64,000 nucleotides of DNA from Myrica gale (lineage: Eukaryota > Streptophyta > Magnoliopsida > Fagales > Myricaceae). The DNA lies in the NCBI GenBank assembly GCA_963930655.1, contig OZ005617.1, positions 23,938,568-24,002,567 of the forward strand, given 5' to 3'. The number at the start of each line of letters is the position of its first letter. Within the stretch, counting starts at the first letter, position 1. The notes under the pieces were generated by a model. It was given only the letters and a program-made list of their open reading frames with translations, did not search any database and was not told the origin of the DNA. The translations under genes were made by a program, and so were the position numbers. Positions 48,626 to 62,825 of the stretch are shown here, one piece after another.

Positions 48626-51042
48626 GCTTTAATTTCTTATAAGAGAACCGTAATTTCTTCTCATAGTGTATCCTATCTATTGCTTCATGGCGAAGAATGC
48701 GTTATGACCCACGACCGCCTGCTTGGTGGTGGTGGCTCCTTTGTTATGGATAAACTGTGAACCTGACTCTGCCATCCAAGGAAAGGCTGCACAGCAGCAT
48801 TGGTTCTGGTCTGAGCAGCGTGCTAAAGTGAATGAGCCCTAACTTCAGTAAGGCAGGCTGAGGCGACAGAAATCTTGGCGTCGCTTCCACAATGTGCAGC
48901 TTCATACTTCTATGCCAGTGATTGTGGATTCTTTTGACCAAATTGGTGTATTAAACACTTGAAAGGTAATTCTGCGACCCTTTTTGTTAGAGCCACTCCT
49001 CCCTATGATAACATTTTTGCCCTCCACTCCCTTGAATGGGGCGGGCTTTATGTTCCATTCCATATGTTTACTAAAACAACTGAGGCAGGTCGATCTTGCT
49101 CATCATCAGAACTGACCGTTGCTATGGTTTTTTGTTTTCGTTTTGATCATTTCTCTCTTCTGTTTCGACATTACTATGCATATCTGATATATTCTAAGTT
49201 TCTTTTGCTGCTTCTCCTGGGGAAAGAGGCGATAATTGGAGAAATTTGTGGTGTGTGGTGCTCGAAGACAGCTGAGCAATAATAGAGGATGCTGTGATGA
49301 TTGGAGGGAGATGGTTGACTGGTGACTTACAAACACTGCGGCTAATGAAGCTAGCAATACTGTCAAAGTACCAGCCAAAATCTAGAGTTGGTTTTTCTTT
49401 CCTTTTACTAAGAAAACCTTGTTGATTTTGGCTGTGGTCCTCATCACCATGAGAGACATTACTGAGATTCCTATGGATCATTCCTTATTATTATGTAGTT
49501 TCTTCCTCTCGCCTGAACACCCCCGCTCTCCCCTTGAATGTAACATTGTATTGTGGGCCTTTACTGAGGTAGTTTTGGGTAAAATTTCTGATGCGATCCA
49601 ACGTAGAAGTGTTTTTGATAATGCTGAAATGGTCGGTGAATCAGGAAGTTGTAGTATGAGAGGTTATTCCGACATACAAGGTCTATTCCCCAGTTTAACT
49701 GTTGGCTTCTTATCCAGAACGGCAAGTGCATGTGACTACTGAAGTGGCTACACCTGGGGAACAAACTTGCATGCTTCGCGTCTAAAAGCAGCACATTATA
49801 CCCGCTAGTTAACATGGGATTTAAAAATTCAAGCTGGCATTGCACCTTTTTTATTTCGCTAGTCAACACAGATCATTTCATTACTAAATGGTCATTACAG
49901 AGTCGCACATTACAATCTCCCTTGGGAGAGACATTAATACAACCGACATGCCTATTAGCTATAAAATGAGCCATGAAATTTCCTTCTCTAGGAATTCAGC
50001 TCAAGGACCATTCATTGTTTTCAGACAGCAACCTCCTTGCTCTCCTAATTTCACCTTTCAAGCTCCCAGTCCGGGGCTTGTCTGGGTTCCAATATCTGGT
50101 TACAAACCAGTGCCACCAGCGAATCTCCCTCAATCTCGATCCTACTCACCCAATACCTCTTTGCCATATCCAAAGCTAACAGAGCCGCAAGAGCTTCTCC
50201 TTTGAGTGGATCATCACCTGCCCTCCAATGTCCACAATAATTCCTTCCATATTTCTGCATACCGCACCATAACTAAGATGTCCTGCACTTACAGCAGAAT
50301 CAAAATTAAGTTTTTAGCTGTCCATTAACTGGCTTTTTCCACGAAACACTGTCTCTCTTAATTTTCTATGGCATCAAAAAGCATTAAGTCATTCCATTTC
50401 TCCCTGCAATCGCTCGGCATTGCACCCATTTGACACTAAGGATCCGTGTTTCTAGGAGTGTTTGTGTATATATCAATTTCTAATCGAAGAATAAATCAGT
50501 GGATCTGGTGTCCTCGCCCGTGTTATATCAGGGACAAAATTTGGTGACCTACATCCCCATATTCATCCACAGCGTAGTCATCTATAAACATAGATAAATT
50601 TTGTCAACTTTACATCCCATATTCATCGAACTATATCATCAATCAACATTATTGGTCATGCTTTATGAGAGTTTTTTGGGTCTCAGGGGAAAGAGGAGAG
50701 CCCTCATGATGTACTTGTCCCTTATAACACCAATTGGCACAATTCTCAGGGTACCAACCCCAAAAAAAAAAATTTGAACCCAAGCTTCCCATTCTTGCAA
50801 AACTACGCCGGAACCTACATACAAACTTTGCGTTGCTACTATGACATTCACTCTGTGACTATATAAATATTGGCCCACAACCGGAAAACTGAATCAATAT
50901 ACACGTGTGGTGAAAAGACAGGCATGAGCCAGTAAGCCAACGTGCCAACTCTACTCTTATAACTAGGCCCTTTCCCCAAGAGGGACCTGGTTCTCAGATT
51001 TATAACTATGATTCAGAAGCCCTGCCCTCCATAATCATAGCG
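48626..51042. other. Spacer between convergent PPR and AGD1 3' ends
   Basis: Contains both 3' UTRs and the RNase H-like relic at 50051-50260. The open frames at 48744-49869 on either strand overlap one another and resemble nothing I know. Confidence 0.55.
50051..50260 (-). pseudogene. Relic of an RNase H-like (RVT_3) domain, retroelement-type
   Basis: The minus-strand frame reads KGEALAALLALDMAKRYWVS then IEIEGDSLVALVCNQI. This is the EALA...-E-x-DS pattern of plant RVT_3 domains found in LINE-derived genes. Flanking frames are broken by stops on both sides, so only part of one domain survives. Confidence 0.55.
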
Positions 51043-54000
51043 TCACCAGTTTGTCTCTGTTAAGAGAGCAAGAACATCGTCACTGAAGTCTGCTTCTGAT
51101 ATAAGCTTCAGAGGAGTATTATCTTCTTCATCAACAGCTTGTGGATTTGCTCCTCTGCAGATAATATGGAAGACATGAATATGAAGCTAAGTGTAGAACA
51201 GGCTAGCAGTCGCTAGAAATGGAAAAAAAAAAACAATTACCTTGTAAGAAGCATTTTGGCAATCGCAGTTCTCCCACTGTGAATACAATAATGCAGAGGC
51301 GTCCGACCTTTTGAATCAGGAATATTAACATCTGCACCGTACTGTAATAGTAACTCCACCATGCCAATGTCAGCAGTCTGGCAGGCCAGGTGAAGCAGAG
51401 AACAGTCCTCTAGAATGTCCTCTTTGAGCTGATCTTCACTTTTACGTAATGAATTTGAGTTACTTGAGGAAGGCTTGTCTGAAGAGTCACCTGCTATGCA
51501 TTCGACTTTTTGGTCAAAACCTTCTTGCTCTTTCAACGGCATTACCTTGCCCAGAAACGTGGACGTACTAAATAATGCTTGCCCATGAATAACATTAACA
51601 TCTGCTTCAGAACAGACAATATGGCGGTAAACTGCTTTCTTGTCAGTAGCATGAACACTTCCCCACACCTGTTCTGCCACTGAAAGGAGATGCTGATTGT
51701 CCATAACCTTGCGAACAAAAGCTTTATCTGCATACTGCAGTTAGAGGAGAGATCAATTCTAGGTCTCAAATGACAAAACTTTTGAGGGTTTAATTGACCT
51801 TGGGAATGGGAATACATAAAACACAATCCAGATGCTCTTTTAAGGGATTGTGCTTAACCAGTAGGGATTCAAGGCAGGGCCTGTGGTGTCTATTGAGGTG
51901 TGGTAATTAAGTGCTTTTGGAGTCTCTACCAGGCGTGTTGGACTTAAGGCAGGGCCTATGTAGTCCACCAGAGGCCCAGACAATGCCACAGGCATCTCTG
52001 GCCTCTGTGTAAAGCGCAACAACTGTGCTTCATGGAAAAGGCTACTTCATTTGTTGTGTTATTCTTTGGTCGAGTCTGTAGTCAACTTTTTCATGATCTT
52101 ATCTTTTGCTCTTTTGAGCGAAGTTAAGAAACTGCCATTGTAACTTGGTTAACATTTCAGGGAGTAATGAAGAGAGATGAATTAATGCTTTTGTATTGAA
52201 AAGTTCAGTGGGCTGTTACTCCAATGGTATTATCAGTCACTAATGCAACTTGGGTAGTGCCAATTCGCCAGCCCAACCATTATCTTAGTATTAGCCAAAA
52301 TTTCGACATGCCACAAATAGCTATGAAAAGCAGTCATCTGACAAGGTTCCAAAACAGACATATCCAGGATTAGCTCGATGTTCCACATTTTCTCTCTTTC
52401 AATTGATAGGATCATGTAATCAGGAAGCAATAGTGACACAAATACAAGGTACAGGACAAACATGTAAGCTATTATAACTCAAAGTAATTGCAGTTCTCTA
52501 ACTTAAGCACTTCGGCAAAAGTAACAAGCCAAATGCCATTTTTAACAGGCATATAACCAAGGTTAGCAACTGAATTTGTCAGAGGAATACCTTTGCATGA
52601 ATGAATTTTGCTTTTTCAGAAATAGGATCATCATGCCTGGGTTTTCTTGTAAGAAATATGTTGTTTCTATCCGACTTGGAAAAGCTACAGGAAAAGAACT
52701 AATAAATTATTAGCATACAATCAGATTTGATTTAGGTAAATGAAGTCACTCATTACTTACCCCATATGCATATCATTAGCTTGAAAAGTACTTCTTGAGT
52801 GCAATAATTCCTCCCAAATTGAGTTTGCATAGACATTGCCCAGTGACTTGAACATATCTAAGACAGAAGAGTTCCATACTTTTACATCAAGGGTCAATGA
52901 TCTTACCTGTGTCAAAAAGTTATCCACTATAATTTCTTACAAGATTCCTGATTACTAGTGTATTTGTTCATATATACATTTATAACATACGACCAAAATT
53001 TGAAACATAATTGAGTCAGGGAAAGTGTGTCTATGGTAATTGTTAAGGTCTTTAATTGTTGTATTAATGCAGCAGCAAAAGTATTAGGGTGCTTCTTTCC
53101 TTTTGGTTTCATATGGCTAGATTGGACAACATTTTTCATTTATTTCATAGAAGTAAGACTAATATTGTTCAGATTTTTGATAAAATTCTCTCATTGAAGG
53201 GTGTGGTATCATTTTGTGCATTGACAACTGTTAAATGTTTGATTTACAGTGAACCAAACCAGACGGAGGCTTTCATAACAAGCCATAATATTCCAATTTT
53301 CTTCGCAATACTTCCGCTCTCAAACCCTATGAGTCCTGTCATTATCCACATGATTGGAAGTTTCAGGGTCCTCTTCTATCTTTAACAAGGATGATAGTTT
53401 GGAATCATAGTATTTCAATTCATAAAATAAAGCTTGGATAACAAACCTTTGAAACATGGACACCAAGATTACGATGAACACCAGAGCATTCAATGCATAT
53501 AACAATGCCAAGGTTTACGGATGCCCAGTCTGGTTCAGGTGCACCACAATCAGCGCATTTGTCATTCCCGCAAACCCTTCTTAGCACATCAATTGGCTTC
53601 TCAGTCCTCATACTGTTCTTATGATGTTGCAAACTTCTAGATTCGCGTAAATGGTTATTGCAGGGGAATTTCTTATATGAATGTCCCTCGCAGGTTATGT
53701 GATCAAAATCAGGAGAACTTTCTAATGAATCAGTCTCACTGGCAGAGAGATGATCATCATGTCCACAGGAGCAAGCAGACAGACCCTAACATATCATAAT
53801 CATTTCAATTACTATAGATATTCCACATGTTTCCAAAGTAGTAACAAATCCTGATTATTTACCTTCTCAGGCGCCTGGACCTTCAGTAAGGAAGCAATTG
53901 CCCCAGTTATTTTCTCAATCCAGTCCATTTGGTCCACTGCGTTCTCAGCCTGCATTTCCAAGCCAAAAAATTCAGAATCTGACACCTATATCCCCCCCTC

Positions 54001-57000
54001 CCTCCAAAACACTCAGCCCAAAAAAGGTAAATAAAGAACTACTCAATAAAGTAAGCAAGAACACTAAAATTAAACTAGTGTCCTCAGAACAAATAATAAA
54101 TACAGATTACATGTTCATACTGAATTTAGGAAAGTACCTGCAGAGTGTAGTTCTTTGATGGCGAAATAATCCTAAAGCAGAACCTTAAATCTGACTGATC
54201 TGCATCTAACTTGATTGTTGATGTGAGCAGGTTTACTGTGTGACGTGCGACAGACTTTTCATCATGTACACCACCGTGGTAATGCGAAGAAAGCCACCGA
54301 CTCAGAAGCCCAGAACCATTCCTCTGTGCAGAAGATGGACTTCCAGACTGAAATAGTAGGCTCCACGATAAATAAGCTTTAAGGAAGGTTAGAAGAAAAA
54401 AGCATATTTAGTTCATATCATGACAAGTTATCTTAGACTAGGGACTTACAGATGAGCAGTTCCATGGTTTGCGATAGTAATACAACATCCCTCGACTATC
54501 AAGAACAAAAAACCTTCTTTTCCAGTCACCCCTCAAGTTGGAGGAACGTTTCGAAAGATATCCTTGTCGTATTGTCTGAACCTGAAAGTTTGAAGTCTTC
54601 AGCTAGAGATGCAGCGCAAAAGAAACTTTCAGGACAAAACAGTTCCAATTCTCCAGGAAACATGAAACTTAGGTTTGTTATCAAAAGGGTAGAGGACTGG
54701 TAAACATTATCATTTTTTTGGTAATTTCTAATGGAGCTACTAGAAAAGCCTTTTGAAAAAATGATTAGAGAATCAAGAATATTAGAGATTCTAAATGGCT
54801 TGCCCTACGGGGAAACATCACCAATTTTTCCAAAAGTGAACAGCAATGGGAAAAAGAGTATATTCTCACACTCCCCTTCAGGTGAAGTTTTAAAGTCCAT
54901 AAGTGAATGTAATAGCTTAGTTCTAACATGTAACATATTTAAATAAAGTGACCGAGTTAGGGTTTGAACTCACAATCATTGCTTTGATGCCATATTAAAG
55001 AGAGTTAAAATCCGTTATTAAATGTTCTAGAAACACCATGTCAAAAAGTACCTTTCCCTGTGCAGCAGATTGCATCACCTCCTCGATCACTTTCTGTGAC
55101 GTCCTAGTGAAAGGTTGCATACCATCTCCATTAGAAGGACCGTGATAGACCAAGGACTGCCTAGATTCACAATCAATCCGCCTTTTGTACTCTTGCATCC
55201 TTTCATTAAGAGATTCCTGCTCATAGTTAGAGCTTTCTCTTGACTGTTGTGCATAAGCCAAAATCTGTGAAACGAAAGAACTGACTTTGATATTATTTCC
55301 AGAAAAATAGAAGCAACAGAAATTAAAAAGTATGAAAGCATAGAAACCCTGAACGAGATCTTTGTCACTGAAAGTCGACCACAAAATCAATACTTGGTTA
55401 CTAGTAGAAGTACCATCATCATCCTTTCAAAATCTATGTAGGTAATTATATGAATGAGAGGTTGAAGATGAAGGGGAAGTTAATATGCTCTTGCAAGGCT
55501 GAAGACGGTGTGTACTTCTGTCAATCTCAAGAATTTTCACGCATCACTCATTAGGCATCTGACCATTTGAGTGCATCCAAAGGTCATAATGATGTTTCAG
55601 AAACTTCACAAACTAAATAATCACATCTATTACCTTTTGAAGCTTTTTTTTACCATCCCCTATAAAGAAAATTCTCCCTTTTCCTTTCTGGAAAGATAAG
55701 GATTGGATCTAGCCATAAGAAGAACACTTGGCTGCTAAACAACTAAATTCTCCTCCTTTCAATGGATCCTTTTTGTCTACTGTACACTAGGGGTCCTAGC
55801 TTCACTTAGTGACATCTCAATGAAGCTGGTACAACAAGGTGTTGGGTCCAAAAAGCAAGATGTTCAAAGCTCGACCCTTTCGCTGTCTGTCTGGAACTGT
55901 AGAAAGAGAAGAATCCAGGAGCTAAGACTATAAAAACTAGACGAAGTACTAATGTTGTCTAATTAATGAGCTGTTGTGTTGGCCTTTTCTTTTAGGAATT
56001 TGGTCCTACAGGGAAAATACTACTGCCACCTTCTACATGATCACAACCGCCTCCGACCAATGGGCCAAGGGCATGGTGTCAAGTCAAGAGTTCTGTCATC
56101 ACCGTCAACTACAGAAGGGGTGAGCTATCTATCTGTTGTAGCTACTTGATCCCTTGTTGCCTATTCTTTGAAATTTTTACTTAAGAAAGAAACTTCTGTT
56201 TATTATGCCTGATAATCGATATTTATGTCAAGTAGTAAAGAAAAGATATGATACCAAACCTGATTAATAAAAGGTTCCATCTGGTGTAATAGCTCATATC
56301 CCTGCAAGGAAAAAACAAAAACAGCATGACAATCCAATATTTCACGTGGTGGAAGGACAAAATCAGTAGGTATCTTATAATTGTCCTACAGACCTGCTTG
56401 TAGAATTGACGATGAGCATCCATCACAGCACTAACAGCCTCCAAGAACTCAAACCTCTTTTTGGCCTCAATACTGGAGAGGGCGCTAACCTGGACAGAGA
56501 AGTATGCCATTTGAGTGCCCAACAGCTTCTTGATTGCATATTGTTCAGATCAACATAAACTCTCAAAAGAATTAAGTTACCAGGTTGAAGCGGGCTTGCT
56601 CAAATGAGGTTCTGGCAGCATACAATTCCTGGAAAGTCTCTCTACCAAATTAGATTTGAAAGAATAGTGGTTACCCATGGCAAATATATGATTAATCTAT
56701 GCCCCAGAAGACACAAAGTATAAGGCAGAGAGGAACTCATTTTGGATATACCTCCTCTATGACAACAGCAACATCCATTCTAGTGCTTTTTCTCAATGAA
56801 AGAAACTTTTCTCGTGCCTGTGACACATGGAAATTGGCATTATATTCACAAATAAGAGATACAAGTATGAATTTGGCAGCTTCAGTTTCACATAACTTTC
56901 CGTACATGTCAGCTTGCAATTACATTTAGAAAAACTGCTGAAACTCTCAATTTAATATCCAGAATCTGATATACCTCATTCGTATGTTTCGTAATATTTT

Positions 57001-60000
57001 CATTTTCAATTTAGCTAGACGAGATCTAACTCAGGAATCAAATCATTTTACTTCCTGAGGGGGGAGTAACCGGTAAAAAAGTTCGAGCACCAATATATTA
57101 GAAAGCAGTTGGGTCTTCTAGCAATTCCTTTCCCATTTTTAGTTATGGTTTGAAGTTATTTTTGTTGTCTCCGCATGTCCACAGAACAACATAACCAAAT
57201 AAACAATATTCAGGGGCATGTGTAGAGGATTGAAATGTCTTCATGTCACCAAGCTAAAGCTATTCAAGACATCAATTCATATAGTCTCTCCTGCTCTCTC
57301 TATAACAAATATTAAGTAAAAGATGAACAAACAGCACAGACACAGGTTAAAAACGATAAAGTGTGGTACGCACATTCAGGAAATCACTTTTGCAATAACA
57401 ACTTTTCATAAATGAAACCCACCTGATCATATGTAAGTGAAGTCTTGTCAAAACGCTTTCGGGCTTCCTGCATTAATATACAATTACTTATTGCTAAGGG
57501 AAAAACAGGATTTGCTCAGATATGTCATGCAGATAAGAAAAGGCTACATCAATTGGTGACAAGGAATAAATGCTATTCAACTGACCCCAGGTTATCTGAA
57601 AACCAAGCAATGGTTATGCAGGCACACTTGAAGAAACACACCCATAAACAAAGAAAATTACTTGAAGTACTGACTCATGAAATTTTAACCACATTGCAAA
57701 AGTGCACCAATTTTTATGCATCTTACACCTCAGCATCACAGGTTTAGCCACTGATCTGATGCAAGTGAAGTTTGAGAATTCCACACTCAACAACAACTCC
57801 GTCCCAGAATTTATCAGATGCAGAGCATAAGCTAGCCATTAAAAGAGTGGCACATTAGGGGAAAATTATAACAAGCAACTATATAAGAAACCACTATTCT
57901 TCACATGAACAGACACTTTGTTATTAGAGTGTTATAACCTCAAATAAGAGAAAATGGACCACAACAAAAAAAATCTAGGGAAACTATTCAATCAATCTGC
58001 ATCATTTCCTGACAGCAACACAAGGCACAACTACTAAAGATGCTATTCAAGATTCTATTCAGGCATCAAGTGGATGAATTTAAAATCTTCTAATATTCTT
58101 GGTATAGAAGAAAGTCAAATATATAGGATATTTGAAAAATGTATATTGAAAAGTAATTTCTTTAAATCCGCATTCGAACATTAATATGCTAAAGCCACTG
58201 CAGCTGAAAGACTGGCATAAAAGTGGGAGGAATGGGATTACAGAATCAGTTATTAAGTAAAACAGAAAGCAAAAAAAAAAAAACCTTGTTTGGACAATAT
58301 TTTAAGAGGCACCCTGCCCAAGTGTTAATCAAGCATGCTATTGTTCTGTAAGCTTGTACTTGAAACGCACTATACCTTAACATCATGAAGGTCATCATTG
58401 ATAAAGTGTAGCAATCGATCATTCAGACTGTGCTCTACCTGACAAAGCCAACTAGAGATGGTCAGTTGGACCACTCACTGAAAAAATAGCAAGTAGTTGA
58501 TGAGATTAGAAGTGCCCAACAATCTCTTATAGTCTGCAGATATATGGAGAAATCATCTCTAAAGATACAAATTGAATGTTCTCTGCCTCTGACATCCTGA
58601 GACGTGGTGATTGGAAATCTATAGCTTGGCTAGAGAAGAAACATCCACTTTGGCAGCCCAAGACAAGCCAAAACTAAGAAGCCTTTTTGGTCCAAGAACA
58701 AGTCCCCATGATAGTTAATTAGGTCAATAAAACTTATTTTTTCTTTAAAATGGGCTTTGTCCTACAATCGAGCCAGACTTGTGGGCTGTGAGTTTTATTA
58801 CTAATAAACAAGTATTGCTTGTTAATCTACTTCTATGGTTAGGCTTTTATCCGACGCACTTAGGAGTTTTATTTTACCAGTCAATGAAGAAGTCCTAGTC
58901 CAAGCAGCAGAAAACTATTTTTAGAGTCTTCATGTGGAGTTGAACTCAAATAATTTATAGTTGAACAGGACAGCAAAATCCATGTTCTTCTATTCTTCTC
59001 TTTCTGGGTTTGCTGTTATTGTTCATGTTACCCTTCATGATACCCACCATAGTGGTTTGGAACCCTGACTCCATGGAATGAAACTTAAGAGGATTACATG
59101 AGACCTGGGCCCCCAGGCCACGGATCTCTCTCCTCATCCCATGCCTAGTGAAACTCTTATCTACTGCTTATGCAATTGGTGCTACTTGAATAATCTGATC
59201 CTGAGACGTCGATATGATTCTGATCAATCTGGATCTGCATCTGCACTTTCACATGGAACTTCTGCTCTATCCTGATCTGTTTAATCTTCAGCCTTTTCCT
59301 AGATATTTTGTATCCCTAGACTATAAAATTTTTGTACCATAACCAACCAAAAACAATCTAAAAATATCTAATGTTTTTGTAGCCACATGAATCGCTGAAA
59401 ATTGCCTGCTTTCAGAAACAGTCATCTTCACCTTCAATCCGTCTTTTCCGAACCTCATTCTTCATAGAGACTCTAAAGCTATCATTCTATAGTCCATGGA
59501 CCCAAAATCCTTACTTTCTGTCTAAAGTCCGCAGGAAGACACGCAACCAGAATTCTCAAACTGTCTTATGTCACTTCGTAAATAAGCATGATAGTTGAAG
59601 CTAACTACCACAGACATGAACACCATTGCTTGTCAGTTACCATTGCAAGAAATATCCATACGGTTAGATAATTCAATGCACATGATGTTAAATAAATCAG
59701 TAGATATGGTGGTGATATTTACAACGAAATGGCATCAACATCCCTTCCTCAAGATTGCTGCATGAACTTGAATAGCATGTTTAAAAAGCAACACAAGCTA
59801 TACTACAGAAATGGGCTTCGAAGTGCTATAATAAAAATATCAACAGTGTCCATTAAAAGTACAAGAATGACTACCTGTGACCGAAGAACTTCCTTGTATG
59901 TTCCAATTTCTCTCAAAGCAATTGTGAATTTGGCCATCACAGGACCTAAGAAACAAAAATGAGAATATTTTTGAATAACTGTGAACAAAATATATTGAGC

Positions 60001-61445
60001 AAAGTATTGCGCTTCCTGGAGACTTTGACAATATAATTGCCAGTCAAAAGAACTGCACTACCTACCAAAGGTTATCCTAAGAGCACGAAGCACAAAGGTA
60101 ATATAGATCAACCTCTAAACTATCCAACCCAAAGTAGAGCACTGCAAGGCTGAATAGGGTGAACTGAATCTTTCATTCTGATTACTCTGATACGTATCTT
60201 TAGAAATTATCACCTTAAGTAAGCGGACAAAAAGGAAAACTTAATTATTATAACCATGTCCTGGGGGAGGAAAGAAATAAAAGGCACATACCTCCCAAAG
60301 CAACGTAAATTGGATCATAACGCCCTCCTCCAAAATTTTCTAGGGAGCTTGCAAAAGCAATGTCCTCATCATACCCCTCTCCAAGCCCTTCTCTGAGAAA
60401 ACTAACCCATGTAAGGCATTTGAAAAAGTAGGACTATGAGAAAGCTGTGATTTTTACGTAGTGGAACAGGCAAGTGAGAATATAGATTAAACATATTAAG
60501 GAGAATTGGATACATATGAGAAAGTTGTAATTTGTGCATGTAATCATCAAACCTACGTGTACTTCCGACATCCTTTGTAAAACTTTAAACATCTTGCGCT
60601 TAGAGAATCCGCACTTTCTTCCAAGCATTGTATCTGCATCAGGAACAATAATCTATAAGCTCACAGTGGTCAGCGCAAACAAAGAACATAGACAAAGCAT
60701 GATACATACTGTGACGCAGTGCACACGATTTTCACGAGAAAAAGAGGTAAGAGAAACTTCAGAAAAAAAAAACGGAGGAAATCCCCATATTCTGACAAAA
60801 CAACTACGTACTTGCAAGCTCAGATTTACAACTGCGGTTATAACGCAAAGAGTTAGCTAATCAAATTTTTTATGCTCGTGGTGTTGCACTAGCATTAGTC
60901 GGTCGGTCATATTTATAAGCTTCTAAGTTCTAATGCCGAACAAATCATCCACATGCTATAAGAAAAAAAAACTACTGGAGAGGAACCAGACAGGGAAATC
61001 ACGTTTGCGAGGAAGCGCATTAGGTAGGAATGACAGAGCATAAATTCTGATTAAAGAAATCCTCATCTCAGTATTGTACACACATTACCCCGCTAAGGCT
61101 AGTCATTCATTAGTGGATAGAACACACAAGCCGTGGTAGCCATCTTAAAACCAAACCTGATACCCCACGATTTCAGCAAACTGTCCAAAAAAAAACCGTA
61201 GACTAGATGATCATGGGCCCCTGGTAATCTGTGCTCAGTTTTCGCATTCTGGATGATTTGTAATTGTTGAACCTCGAGTGCTATCGTAAAAATCGGTCAT
61301 TTAGAAAGGTATGATAATGAGAGCTGATTTCTAAAACGAAAAGAAGGAAACATTGACATATATATGCGTAAGAAGTTAAATTCTTAAACATGCGAAGAAC
61401 CTGCTGGCGAAACATAGGCGAGTCGTCGAGTTTTGAGAAATGCAT
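51043..61445 (-). CDS. AGD1: ACAP-type ARF GTPase-activating protein (BAR-PH-ArfGAP-ankyrin), AGD1-like
   Basis: Stimulates GTP hydrolysis on ARF GTPases at endomembranes; Arabidopsis AGD1 affects root-hair growth and polarity. Exons: 61445-61401, 60633-60557, 60392-60292, 59945-59875, 58438-58376, 57467-57423, 56817-56752, 56628-56581, 56489-56394, 56301-56260, 55264-55052, 54581-54450, 54347-54138, 53949-53863, 53785-53447, 52906-52761, 52684-52591, 51734-51241, 51154-51043. Total 826 residues, against about 828 in Arabidopsis. The BAR domain covers about 1-230 over many small exons. The PH domain covers about 290-430 ([19 protein letters not shown]). The ArfGAP zinc finger is CADC-x16-CIEC (about 509-532), with the arginine in [13 protein letters not shown]. 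Ankyrin repeats lie near 735-800 ([20 protein letters not shown]). Every junction is in frame. Nearby AGD2-4 paralogues are alternatives, but gene order favours AGD1. Confidence 0.96.
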
Positions 61446-62825
61446 TTTGCTCTCTGTCTCTTTCTCCTTGTTTTCTTCCGTTTCTTTGCGGAGAAATGGC
61501 AATCTCTAATCTGATCGAATATTACTCAGTTCGGACACAGAATGACTGAACGAGGCGTTTAGTTTACAGTTTAAAGAGAGAGAGGTGTAAACGATTAAGA
61601 GCAGGAGTCTGGTGTTGATTGGCGTTTGGCTTATTAAAGCATAAAAATAAAGTGAGTGGCGAGCGCCTTTGGAGGAGGCTTTTGCCGTTCATACTAAAAA
61701 AATATTCCGATCTTTCATGCCCGTCACTCCCAAGTCTCCTACGACCCCATTTTTCATTTTCGTTTTTTTTTACCCTTTTCTTTCCTCTTTCGCTACCCCA
61801 GATAATGCAGTCTCCATTTTTACAAATCACAATTTGCCGACTGACAAATGGATTTTTATAAAAAATGGAATTATGATAATAATTTTTTCTATAAAAAAAA
61901 TTAAACAAATTTTCCGGCACCCGGACAGATTCGCAAACATGCAGGACTAGTCCGTGGACCAATTATTTGTTTACACCAGGACGGCTGAGTTTATCAACGT
62001 AGGACGGCTTCCCATTTGCTCTTACTTACCATAGCAATTATTGAACTAACCGCATGGTATTTCCATTGAGAGAGGACACGCGATCAGAGTGCCTCCAGTA
62101 AGTTCCCTCTTCTTCCGGCTGGGCTATCGGCTCCGTTTGAGTGGCAAGAAAGAAGAGGAGCTTCATGAAGAAAGGCAGGTTAGACTCTCTGGTTTCTCTT
62201 CTAACCTCTATGCACTCCTGCAATTTTCCTTTCGAACTGTGAGCAAATTTTCTGGGTTTCTTTGCATTGCATTGCAGTTCAGTTTAAAGTTTTATTCTTT
62301 ATGGTTGTTGAGAGAAGCGTGATTAAGTAGAAAGATAATGCGACAAATCGTATGCCGTTGAAAGCTTGAAATGACGCTGTCCTTTAGCTGACGCTTCTGT
62401 CAAGGTGGTTCCACAGGACCACAACCGTTGACTGCAATGTTGGCTTAGAAAAAAAGACTGCAATGTTGGAACACAACTTACAAAAATCAATGTTTCAGCT
62501 ATCAGTTACGATAGGGGTTTTCCAACTTTGTTTCTTATTGTCAACGGAATAAAAACATGATATGTTTTCCTTTGGCTGCACGGCTACGACCGGAAAGATG
62601 ATATTTTTATTTGTTTGCTTTGTGTGGCTAAATACTGCCTTAAAACCTCTTCCAGCTCTAGCTCGTGAAAATTATCCACATTATACATTTTCCTTCTCCC
62701 TGGATCTTTTGCATGAGTTGACTTGTCTACCCTTTCATTGCAGTCTCAAAGTGTGGCCCATCCGGAATCACTAAATTTGGTCCATGGAAAGTTAGTTATT
62801 GAACCTCAGAATATTTCAAGGTCAC
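61446..62825. other. AGD1 promoter and leader; spacer to the J-protein relic
   Basis: About 1.4 kb. Pyrimidine-rich tracts at 61735-61800 fit a leader or promoter of AGD1. At 62090-62330 the plus strand looks like a plant 5' leader (pyrimidine-rich with a possible donor in AAGGCAGGTTAG), possibly the old leader of the J-protein gene. Nothing firm. Confidence 0.4.

Noticed and set aside
61564..61962. 132-residue minus-strand frame upstream of AGD1
   Set aside because: It lies in the presumed AGD1 promoter, is composed largely of translated homopolymer tracts and has no recognised domain.
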